A stretch of 5,227 nucleotides of DNA from IDS-8 sp965651325 (lineage in GTDB: Bacteria > Pseudomonadota > Gammaproteobacteria > Steroidobacterales > Woeseiaceae), in assembly GCA_965651325.1 (NCBI GenBank), contig CBFGSB010000206.1, positions 1-5,227 of the forward strand, in the 5' to 3' direction. The translations under genes and the position numbers were made by a program. A model generated the notes under the pieces. That model was not told where the DNA came from and ran no database searches. It saw only the letters and a program-made list of their open reading frames with translations. Below are positions 1-4,666 of the stretch, one piece after another (position 1 is the first letter of the stretch; each line of letters starts with the position of its first letter).

Positions 1-1000
1 CGTCTTGCGGTTCCGCGAGTGCCTGCATCGCCCGGACCGCGTCGTCCTCGCCGACCGTCATAAAGGCGTCCGCGAGCCTGGATAACACTCGCCAAGCCGT
101 CAAGGAAGGTTCCTGGCATTCGAGCATCGCCATGACCGTGGGTTGCTGCTGTGCGATCGAGACCGGCTCGCCCGCGTCGTGGCTGGCGAGGAGGCAGGCC
201 GCGCGGTCCGGCTCCACGATGACGATGCGCGGGCGGCTGGGGCCCGGTGCCGACGCAACATAGCCCGCGACCGCGGAGGCGAGACCACCGACCCCAGCCT
301 GGATGAAGACGTGCGTCGGAGCGAATGGCATGGCGTCCAGCGCTTCGCGCACCATGACGGTGTACCCTTGCGCAACGAGCTGCGGAATGCGCTCGTAACC
401 GGGCCAGGCGGTGTCGGAAACGATGGTCCAGCCGTTCGCTTCCGACTCGCGCGTTGCGGCGGCGACGGCATCGTCGTAGACGCCGCTTACCCGGCGAATC
501 TCGGCGCCGAACGCTTCGATGGCGGCCGCGCGTTCGTCGGACACGCCTTCATGGATGAAGATCACCGCACGACAGCCGGTGAAGCGCGCGCCGGCAGCTA
601 CCGAGCGCCCGTGGTTGCCGTCGGTGGCGCAGGCAACCGTCATGCCGGCCGCGATCGCGCGGACTTCCGGCGACAGCACTTCACGGCCTTCGAGCGGCCG
701 CTCCAGCCTGCGCGACGCCTCATCCAGCAGGACTTGCAGCACTGCGTACGCACCGCCCAGCGCCTTGAAGCTGCCGAGATTGAGGCGGGTCGACTCGTCT
801 TTTACGAAGAGCTGATGGACGCCATGACGGCGTGCGAGCGCGGGCAGCGCGCGCAGCGCTGTCGGGCGCGCCGCGGGACACGAGTCGAGCAGCGATTGCA
901 CCCGCTGCGCGGCACCGGCGTCGAGATAGGCGGCATCCTCGGGGTCGAGAGCGCTGCCGCGGGTGGGAAGCCGATTTAGTCGGAAGGTACCGGGCGCCAT
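1..1000 (-). CDS. dpaL: Diaminopropionate ammonia-lyase, 5' part only (gene continues past the left edge)
   Basis: PLP-dependent fold-type II enzyme that converts 2,3-diaminopropionate to pyruvate and two ammonia, a cytosolic catabolic reaction. The minus strand is open from ATG at 1000 to the window edge (333 codons; the family is about 390-400 aa, so the C-terminus is outside). Visible signatures: ESTRLNLGSFKALGGAYA around residues 69-86, with the PLP-binding lysine at K79; ATDGNHGR at 125-132, the family's cofactor-phosphate and catalytic-Asp motif; SGVYDDAV near 172-179; VSDTAWPGY at 194-202; and the glycine loop AGVGGLAS at 235-242. The order and spacing match DpaL/YgeX better than threonine dehydratase or cysteine synthase. 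An in-frame TAA lies eight codons upstream of the ATG, so the start is nearly fixed, although no Shine-Dalgarno is visible; the TTG just before it is an alternative. The 226 bp upstream hold no gene, only an isolated TACAAT hexamer (1034-1039, minus) without a good -35. The assignment rests on motif recognition. Confidence 0.87.
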   Translation of the reverse strand, partial: MAPGTFRLNRLPTRGSALDPEDAAYLDAGAAQRVQSLLDSCPAARPTALRALPALARRHGVHQLFVKDESTRLNLGSFKALGGAYAVLQVLLDEASRRLERPLEGREVLSPEVRAIAAGMTVACATDGNHGRSVAAGARFTGCRAVIFIHEGVSDERAAAIEAFGAEIRRVSGVYDDAVAAATRESEANGWTIVSDTAWPGYERIPQLVAQGYTVMVREALDAMPFAPTHVFIQAGVGGLASAVAGYVASAPGPSRPRIVIVEPDRAACLLASHDAGEPVSIAQQQPTVMAMLECQEPSLTAWRVLSRLADAFMTVGEDDAVRAMQALAEPQD

Positions 1001-1226
1001 CAAGCAAAGCTGCAGGAAACTTTAAAGCCGGTCATTGTAACGCCGCGGCGGCTGTGCGGTGGCGCCTGGTGACTATAAGTGACGCAATAGTCCTTCCCAC
1101 CCGATTTGGCAGGTTGGTCAGGTATAACGCTCCAGCACGCCGGCGCCGTCGTAACGTACCGCGCACACGGGCGCGCTCGACGCTCGACGGTCGCCGTCTG
1201 TCGCCCGCGTGCTATGAACGCGTGTA

Positions 1227-1775
1227 CTAGGTGTCCGGGTCGAACCGCTCGCAGGTTACCCGCGGGTTCCAGTCCACGAACATGCCGTGCGGGTTTTTCC
1301 TGAACGCCCAGACGTGCAGCTCGTAGAACGCGGGCAGGCCGAGGCGATTCGGCGCGCCGTAATAGTTGAAGTGCTGCCCCTCGAGCGCCGGCGGTCCGGG
1401 GTTGGCGGCGTCCCAGTCTTCCGCGAAGACAAGGTATTCCACCGCGACCAAGCGGAAGCGCCCGTTGGGGCGCGGCTCGTACACGATGGCCTCCGGTTGT
1501 GAGGCGTCGAGCGCACCGTCGACCAGCAGCCCCTCGTTGAGGAAATGTACCCCCATCGCGCCTTCTTCCGCACCGCTGACGCAGCTCGGCAGTTGCACAT
1601 AGCCGTCATCCACGGCGGCCGATGGGTCGCGGTACCGGCTCGCGGCCTGCAGGACCGTCTCGACCAGGCCGGTGGGCGGATGGGCATCATCGTCGTCCGC
1701 CATCGCTGGCGGGGAGCTGCTCAGGACGACGGGCATGGACGCGGCAAACAGGATCGGACGAAGATCGATCTTCAT
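1227..1775 (-). CDS. Conserved exported protein of unknown function, 182 aa
   Basis: I do not know a function. The start chosen is ATG at 1775, because AGGAG lies just upstream and the product then opens with a typical Sec signal peptide: K2 and R6, a hydrophobic stretch at 8-20, and a PPAMA|DDDD cleavage site after residue 26. The frame stays open further upstream, to an ATG at 1874, but that extension is Pro/Gly-rich and would bury the signal peptide. The mature part is about 156 aa, acidic at its start, and rich in aromatic residues (FNYYG, YLVFAEDWD, FYELHVWAF, VDWNPRV). It has no membrane segment. Two cysteines, C65 in LPSCVSG and C175 in VTCERF near the C-terminus, could form a disulfide, as expected in the periplasm. 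The conserved-looking VHFLNEGLLVDG and WNPRVTC segments suggest a real family, usually annotated as hypothetical. It has its own SD and a long leader, so it is probably monocistronic. Confidence 0.78.
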   Translation of the reverse strand: MKIDLRPILFAASMPVVLSSSPPAMADDDDAHPPTGLVETVLQAASRYRDPSAAVDDGYVQLPSCVSGAEEGAMGVHFLNEGLLVDGALDASQPEAIVYEPRPNGRFRLVAVEYLVFAEDWDAANPGPPALEGQHFNYYGAPNRLGLPAFYELHVWAFRKNPHGMFVDWNPRVTCERFDPDT

Positions 1776-2051
1776 GGCATTTACTCCTGGGGGATCGCGG
1801 TAGGCGGAACACTCGGGCGGGCGTCCCGAGATGAGCCCGCTCTCGGCCGGGCTGGCCTTGGGTTCGGGCGTCAAGGAGTTTAGCGGGCGTGGAGGAACGC
1901 TATAGCCGATATGCCTAAAAGGAATGGCTTCGAGGTGGGGGGCGGTACGTCGGTAGCACGCTGCTATACAGATCGGCGCATGCGGTTGACTCCGTGGCCT
2001 CGGCCAGGCCGCCTCCGAACCTCATTCGAATATGCGTGTAATGTATATTAT

Positions 2052-2080
2052 GTTAAATCGTATAGATTCCACCAAGTCAA
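2052..2080 (-). promoter_or_regulatory. Possible sigma70-type promoter reading left
   Basis: On the minus strand TTGACT (2075-2080) matches the -35 consensus at five of six positions. After 17 bp comes TTTAAC (2052-2057), which matches the -10 consensus at four of six. It sits just outside the left terminus of the first IS-like block and would fire toward the exported-protein gene, whose ATG is about 270 bp downstream. It is sequence-only support in an AT-rich patch, where chance matches are more likely. Confidence 0.3.
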
Positions 2081-2086
2081 CCACCG

Positions 2087-2091
2087 CCTCC
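2087..2091. repeat. Candidate 5-bp target-site duplication, left copy (CCTCC)
   Basis: CCTCC lies directly outside the left terminus at 2092. The same five bases lie directly outside the right terminus (3778-3782). Direct repeats of 4-8 bp are usual for IS21-family insertions. Five bases alone can match by chance. Confidence 0.4.
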
Positions 2092-2116
2092 TGTCGGGAC
2101 ACCAAAATTCCGGCAA
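2092..2116 (+). repeat. Left terminal inverted repeat of module 1
   Basis: The sequence reads TGTCGGGACACCAAAATTCC and continues GGCAA. It shares TGTCGG, ACCAAAATTC and the following CCGG with the right ends at 3743-3777 and 5150-5183 read on the other strand. In the minus strand it supplies the final residues (EFWCPD) of the broken NurA-like reading frame, which replace the conserved C-terminus. Confidence 0.6.
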
Positions 2117-2622
2117 GGGGATGAACTTGGCCGGCACGTACAGCTCGTGAACTCGCTTGATGTACCCGAGCACCACCCCTCGGCGCTCCGGCTCGAAGCT
2201 GAGCGGACCGTCGACGATGGTCAACGTGTCCCTGACGTAAACGGGATTCGGCAGTCGCTCGCCCGCGCCCAGGACAGCGACCCGAAAGACGCGCAGAGCA
2301 CCGAACGATGCCGACGAGTTCTCGACTTCGACCGCTCCGACCGCGAAGCTGCCGAACCCGCTGTAGATGAGTTGTTCACCCTGGCGGGCGTGCACCCGCG
2401 CCTCGAGTCGCCTTACCCCGTCGATGAAGACCACACGCTGGCGGGGGTCGGGTCACCGGTCGGCGTGATCGCCTGCCAGTTCGCGTCGCTGACCTCGATC
2501 TCGTGGTCTACCTGCTCGTCCGATTGATCATCCGTGGGCGCGAGTGGCGTCTGGTCGCCGTAGTCGACCTCCCAAGGGTCGATGCGCACGCGGAAATCAC
2601 CGAAGGGCTGTGCCGTAGTCAT
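2092..2622 (-). pseudogene. NurA-domain nuclease, frameshifted and 3'-truncated
   Basis: Two minus-strand frames together make one NurA-like protein. Frame one runs from ATG 2622 (MTTAQPFGDFRVRIDPWEVD) to a TAA at 2413-2415. Frame two takes over near 2434 with VVFIDGVRRLEARV, then SGFGSFAVGAVEV, IVDGPLSF and VVLGYIKRVHELYVP, and opens to a stop at 2048. VDG near the start and the late VDGPL...GYIKxHxxYLP are NurA-family signatures; the Asp of FIDG would be a metal-binding residue. The junction carries CACAC at 2432-2436: removing one AC (TG on the coding strand) restores ASVVFIDG. The C-terminal part of a normal NurA protein (about 350-400 aa in all) is absent, because the frame runs into the IS-like terminus at 2092-2116. 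GAAGGAG is only one or two bases from the ATG, an unusually tight SD. The gene begins 31 bp after an attC, so it was an integron cassette gene. NurA nucleases normally work with the HerA ATPase in DNA-end resection or defence; no herA is in view. Confidence 0.65.
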
Positions 2623-2652
2623 TCTCCTTCTCGCAGTATCGCCCCCATAGCG

Positions 2653-2754
2653 AGCTAACGACCAAGCTCAGCGGCAAAGGCAAGCTGGCGTGGCTTTTGC
2701 GAATGCAAAAGACATGACAGCTTGTCTTTGTCCGTCTGCAGCGCCTTGTTAGGC
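2653..2754 (-). other. attC recombination site of an integron cassette (102 bp)
   Basis: Read on the minus strand, it has R'' core GCCTAAC (2754-2748), then L''-like AAGGCGCTGCAG, a long imperfect stem, L'-like CCGCTGAGCTTGGTC, and R' core GTTAGCT (2659-2653). The stem pairs 2673-2687 with 2718-2732 with two mismatches. Inside it is a second perfect 7-bp hairpin, CTTTTGC at 2694-2700 with GCAAAAG at 2705-2711. The folded bottom-strand hairpin is what an integron integrase (IntI) recognises. Cutting falls between G and TTAGCT. The stop codon of the DUF3806 gene sits just before R'', and the next gene begins 31 bp after R', the normal cassette layout. Confidence 0.9.
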
Positions 2755-2755
2755 G

Positions 2756-3172
2756 TCACTTTTGCGCCACCGCTTGATTGATCGCCTTTTGGAAGCCACC
2801 GAACATTTCATACACATCTACCTTGATACCATCTTCTATCCGCTTTGAAATGGCGGTGAGCGGAAACACCAAAGTACCGCTCTGAAGCCAGCGCAGCGCC
2901 GGATCCCGTCCGGCCTCATCGTCAACGGCTACCCAAGACAATTCTGCAACCTCTTGCACCAAAGCGTCGCCGAATGCGACACCGAGGGATTGAAGCTTCC
3001 ACGTCTCATGTTTTTCGATCCAATCATTATCCAAGACGGTTTGAATAACTCGGAGCTTTCCGGAGATCGATTCGTAAGCTGTAGGATCTTCAAAGTGGCC
3101 TATCACCCAGTGCCGATGCTTCTCAAGGCGGTCAAGGTCATCGGCGTTCAATTCTCCGATCGACTGGGGCAT
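2756..3172 (-). CDS. DUF3806 domain protein, integron cassette gene, 138 aa
   Basis: Intact minus-strand gene with weak SD GGAAG nine bases before the ATG. The central block LRVIQTVLDNDWIEKHETWK (40-59), then LQSLGVAFGDALVQ (60-73), SWVAVDDEAGRDPALRW (79-95) and FPLTAISKRIEDG (103-115), is the pattern of the DUF3806 family. These are small cytosolic proteins of unknown biochemical role that are often found as integron cassettes. No signal peptide, membrane segment or catalytic motif is visible. The gene fills a cassette: TTAGGC begins at 3197, and the stop TGA (2756-2758) is separated from the attC core GCCTAAC by a single C. Its base use is more AT-rich than the flanking chromosomal genes, consistent with acquisition. 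Expression must come from an upstream cassette promoter, since none is apparent between the attC core and the ATG. Confidence 0.85.
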   Translation of the reverse strand: MPQSIGELNADDLDRLEKHRHWVIGHFEDPTAYESISGKLRVIQTVLDNDWIEKHETWKLQSLGVAFGDALVQEVAELSWVAVDDEAGRDPALRWLQSGTLVFPLTAISKRIEDGIKVDVYEMFGGFQKAINQAVAQK

Positions 3173-3191
3173 GCGCTATCGCTTCCGTGAC

Positions 3192-3209
3192 GCCTAACAG
3201 AGATTAGGC
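3192..3209 (-). other. Collapsed attC remnant (two cores, 4-bp centre)
   Basis: The minus strand reads GCCTAAT-CTCT-GTTAGGC: an R''-like and an R'-like core facing each other with only four bases between, instead of the usual 40-110 bp stem. L'' and L' are missing. The right-hand core gives the TTAGGC 5' end of the DUF3806 cassette. A deletion between the arms of a former attC hairpin would produce this. It should be a poor or dead recombination site. Confidence 0.6.
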
Positions 3210-3263
3210 AGAACGCACGAATATCGAATGATCGAGCGCCAGATAACACCGCGCTTCTGACAT
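3204..3263 (-). CDS. Possible 19-aa peptide ORF ending in the attC remnant
   Basis: ATG at 3263 has a consensus SD, AAGGAG (3277-3272), at an ideal eight-base spacing. The frame encodes MSEARCYLALDHSIFVRSA, and its TAA stop is the TAA of the attC core GCCTAA. A strong SD with a stop supplied by attC is how a cassette gene begins and ends. It is therefore most likely the start of a former cassette gene whose body was deleted together with the attC stem. A functional micropeptide cannot be excluded. The length is too short to judge coding bias. Confidence 0.28.
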   Translation of the reverse strand: MSEARCYLALDHSIFVRSA

Positions 3264-3291
3264 TTCTTGTTCTCCTTATCAGCCCCGTGCT

Positions 3292-3432
3292 TCAGCAGGT
3301 TATCGCATTTTTTGACAGGACGATCGCGCACGCGCGATCCTTGCTGCCATCCTCCCGTCCTTCTTCGTATTCGCGCTTCCAGAGATATGCATAGCGGATG
3401 ACCAGGCCCGGATGCGGCTCTGGATTAGTCAC
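3292..3432 (-). pseudogene. PemK/MazF-like toxin, truncated to 46 codons
   Basis: A GTG start (3432-3430) overlaps the antitoxin TGA by GTGA, the usual translational coupling of toxin-antitoxin operons. The product begins VTNPEPHPGLVIRYAYLW, then KREYEEGREDGSKDRACAIVL, resembling the N-terminus of PemK/MazF-type toxins, in which the early basic loop (here GSKDRACAIVL) belongs to the RNA-cleaving fold. It then changes to SKNAITC and stops at 3292-3294, while such toxins are roughly 110-140 aa. The lost part includes the rest of the beta-barrel, so the protein should be inactive. The break lies about 30 bp from the SD of the 19-aa ORF, which suggests one deletion joined the two. Confidence 0.6.
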
Positions 3433-3710
3433 GGTTTCCAGGTTTTGAGTTCGGCGTCCAGGTCAGCGAACCGATCCGGCACCTTGGCCTCTCGAAGCGC
3501 TGCAACCTGACGCTCCGACACCTCCCCTGCTGCGAGCGCACGGCGATCACGCCGCTTAAGCCGCCCATACTCCTCTGCTGAAATCAGCACGGTCCGCGGG
3601 CGACCATTCTTGGTGATGGCGACGGGCTTCGTCAGCGCTTGATCCTGGTACAGCCCGATATTGCGCTGAAAATCGGCGGATGTGACTGTGACGGTCTCGT
3701 CTGAACGCAT
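3429..3710 (-). CDS. Phd/YefM-family type II antitoxin, 93 aa
   Basis: SD CAGGAG (3725-3720) lies nine bases before the ATG. Residues 1-55 match the Phd/YefM fold: VTVTSADFQRNIG opens the DNA-binding N-terminus, KPVAITKNGRPRTVLISAEEYGRLKRRDR is the characteristic central strand-loop-helix. The C-terminal 35 residues (SERQVAALREAKVPDRFADL) form the acidic, probably disordered toxin-binding tail. Family members dimerise, bind operator palindromes and repress their own operon, and neutralise the paired toxin. Here the overlapping toxin gene is truncated, so this is an orphan antitoxin. It might persist as a repressor or as an anti-addiction factor against related toxins elsewhere. The gene begins 33 bp inside the right terminus of module 1. 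Confidence 0.88.
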   Translation of the reverse strand: MRSDETVTVTSADFQRNIGLYQDQALTKPVAITKNGRPRTVLISAEEYGRLKRRDRRALAAGEVSERQVAALREAKVPDRFADLDAELKTWKP

Positions 3711-3714
3711 GATG

Positions 3715-3744
3715 CTGTACTCCTGTAGTTAGCGTACTGTACAG
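3715..3744. promoter_or_regulatory. Candidate operator of the Phd/YefM operon
   Basis: Just upstream of the antitoxin ATG lies CTGTACAG (3737-3744), a perfect 8-bp palindrome. A second half-site, CTGTAC, lies at 3715-3720, and GTAC at 3734-3737. Repeated palindromes around the SD and leader fit Phd-type autorepression. The GTACAG arm overlaps the inner edge of the IS-like terminus by two bases, so promoter and terminus are nearly fused. No convincing -35/-10 pair was found. Confidence 0.4.
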
Positions 3745-3777
3745 AGGCGCCGTTACCGGAATTTTCGTGGGCCGACA
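3743..3777 (-). repeat. Right terminal inverted repeat of module 1
   Basis: On the plus strand it runs AGAGGCGCCGTTACCGGAAT through GGGCCGACA. It matches the terminus at 5150-5183 over its whole 35 bp with only a few substitutions and one indel, including the inner AGAGGCGCCGTTA segment that left ends lack. Its outer 24 bp are the inverted complement of the left ends at 2092 and 3786. The two right ends are thus one extended sequence type, and the left ends another. Confidence 0.65.
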
Positions 3778-3782
3778 CCTCC
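3778..3782. repeat. Candidate 5-bp target-site duplication, right copy (CCTCC)
   Basis: It directly follows the ACA end of module 1 and equals the CCTCC before module 1 at 2087-2091. With GGT it makes up the 8-bp spacer to the next terminus at 3786. Confidence 0.4.
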
Positions 3783-3785
3783 GGT

Positions 3786-3827
3786 TGTCGGCCCCAGAAT
3801 TCCGGTACCCCTGATGAAATGCCGGTA
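3786..3827 (+). repeat. Left terminus of module 2, with internal subterminal repeat
   Basis: TGTCGGCCCCAGAATTCCGG, then TA, forms the inverted partner of the termini at 3743-3777 and 5150-5183. AATTCCGGTA (3798-3807) recurs as AATGCCGGTA (3818-3827) exactly 20 bp further in. Short repeats spaced about two helical turns apart near the ends are known from IS21-family elements as transposase sites. Together with 3743-3777 this forms a large hairpin that could also stop transcription arriving from the nucleotidyltransferase gene. Confidence 0.55.
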
Positions 3828-3868
3828 TCGCTCAGACTCGGCCCTTACCAGTGGAAACCGTTGCGAAC

Positions 3869-4666
3869 TTAAGGCTTCTGGCTGACCTTCGCCGTGCGCT
3901 GTCGTTGCCTCTGCGCATAAGTCTTCCGCTGTTCAGCGACGAGCGAAAGTATCTGAGGCCACCGCCGCTCTTGAAATTCCTCGCTCGAAACCATGTCCAC
4001 GGGCACGGCAGAGAGAGGATTCAAGCTGAAGTCGTGGAATACGGAAGCGAGCCCCTTGTCCAACGCCATGCTTGCAACGCGCTCGATCGCATTGAGGAGG
4101 ACACGTGTGCGGCCTTCCCGCCCGAGATGCTCGAGATACACACGCGTAATGTCGACGGCGAGATTCGCCTGCGCAATGCCTTGGCTGTCACGTTTGGACG
4201 GTAGCGCCGCAATATTTTTCAGACGGCTTTCCAGCACATCGAGAGGATGCAGCACCCGCAGATGGGTGCCGTCGGCGAGCGTTACCCCGACTGCGTGCCG
4301 TTTGATGCGCTCGGTTTCAAGTCCAATGACGCTCGCCAGAAAATCGACCTGCTTGATGCCTTGGCCCTCGATTCGCTTGCTGAGCTTGGCGGTTTGCACC
4401 GTCGCATCGTCCATCGTAGCTCGCCAGAATCGCCAGCCCTGGCGCTTCAGCGCTTGCGCGAGTTCACGCGCGACCTCGGCACTGCCGAGGAAGTCCACAT
4501 CGCTGGTTACATTGGCGGACAACACGCCGACGGGAGTAACGGCGTAGTGCTGTGCCCAGAAGGCGAGCGCCTGGCCGCCGACGAGGACTGCCCTGCCCCG
4601 ACAGCCTTGGAGAATCTGATCGATCTCGTCTTCTGTTAGCGCAATCTCGGGCAGCGGGCTGTTCAA
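3869..4666 (-). CDS. MNT/AbiEii-like nucleotidyltransferase, probable toxin of a two-gene module, 265 aa
   Basis: Minus-strand gene starting at TTG (4666-4664), whose TTGA overlaps the stop of the antitoxin gene, so it is probably translationally coupled; no ATG fits. It shows the polymerase-beta-type nucleotidyltransferase signature: VLVGGQALAFW (27-37) is the nucleotide-binding helix-turn, TSDVDFLG (54-61) gives catalytic acids D56 and D58, and KQVDFLASV (105-113) gives the third acid, D108. HPLDVLESRLKNIAAL (about 140-155) is the conserved helix seen in AbiEii and related proteins, followed by a helical C-terminal half and a basic, Gln/Arg-rich tail. All three acids are present, so it should be active, transferring a nucleotide to an RNA, protein or small-molecule target; AbiEii/MenT toxins act on nucleotides or tRNA. 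Toxin identity is inferred from the overlap with an antitoxin-like gene; a plain nucleotidyltransferase is the alternative. Confidence 0.82.
   Translation of the reverse strand: MNSPLPEIALTEDEIDQILQGCRGRAVLVGGQALAFWAQHYAVTPVGVLSANVTSDVDFLGSAEVARELAQALKRQGWRFWRATMDDATVQTAKLSKRIEGQGIKQVDFLASVIGLETERIKRHAVGVTLADGTHLRVLHPLDVLESRLKNIAALPSKRDSQGIAQANLAVDITRVYLEHLGREGRTRVLLNAIERVASMALDKGLASVFHDFSLNPLSAVPVDMVSSEEFQERRWPQILSLVAEQRKTYAQRQRQRTAKVSQKP

Larger units (their letters stand above)
1776..2091. other. Gene-free intergenic region with an AT-rich patch
   Basis: No frame here looks coding. Open frames on both strands are short, lack an SD, and have the Arg/Pro/Gly-heavy make-up of GC-rich shadow frames. 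The first two thirds is GC-rich leader sequence upstream of the exported-protein gene. From about 2028 to 2070 the base composition shifts abruptly to AT-rich, including TAATGTATATTA (2039-2050), whose outer TAAT/ATTA arms are inverted repeats. This patch ends where the IS-like left terminus begins at 2092, so it may be a hotspot or target-side sequence, or leftover transferred DNA. Confidence 0.5.
2092..3777. mobile_element. Transposase-free block with IS21-like inverted termini (module 1, 1.69 kb)
   Basis: The block starts TGTCGGGACACCAAAATTCC at 2092. It ends, read on the minus strand from 3777, with TGTCGGCCCACGAAAATTCC. The two ends agree closely over about 24 bp as inverted repeats, start with TGT as IS21-family ends do, and are flanked by CCTCC on both sides. 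Inside is no transposase or istB-like gene, only cassette-array and toxin-antitoxin remnants, all on the minus strand. It could be a mobile insertion cassette moved in trans, or an IS whose core was replaced or deleted. The left terminus cuts into the NurA-like gene, which shows that it arrived after that gene. Confidence 0.45.

Noticed and set aside
143..979. Long plus-strand open frame opposite the ammonia-lyase
   Set aside because: It is an antisense shadow. The minus strand carries unmistakable DpaL motifs, and the plus product is Arg/Gly/Ala-rich without any recognisable motif.
1150..1226. Terminator after the exported-protein gene
   Set aside because: Only a small GACGG/CCGTC inverted repeat without a T-run is present; not enough to call.
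1720..1874. N-terminal extension of the exported protein to ATG 1874
   Set aside because: It would place 33 Pro/Gly/Ser-rich residues before the signal peptide; the ATG at 1775 has an SD and the proper signal peptide start.
1911..2150. Plus-strand 79-aa open frame across the AT-rich patch and the left terminus
   Set aside because: No SD, no family resemblance, crosses the IS-like boundary, and its 3' part is antisense to the NurA-like frame.
2147..2527. Plus-strand 126-aa open frame
   Set aside because: Antisense to the NurA-like pseudogene; no SD and no motif. The FIDGVRR and VDGPL motifs are on the minus strand.
3993..4547. Plus-strand 184-aa open frame
   Set aside because: Antisense shadow of the nucleotidyltransferase; Ser/Arg-rich composition typical of a shadow frame.
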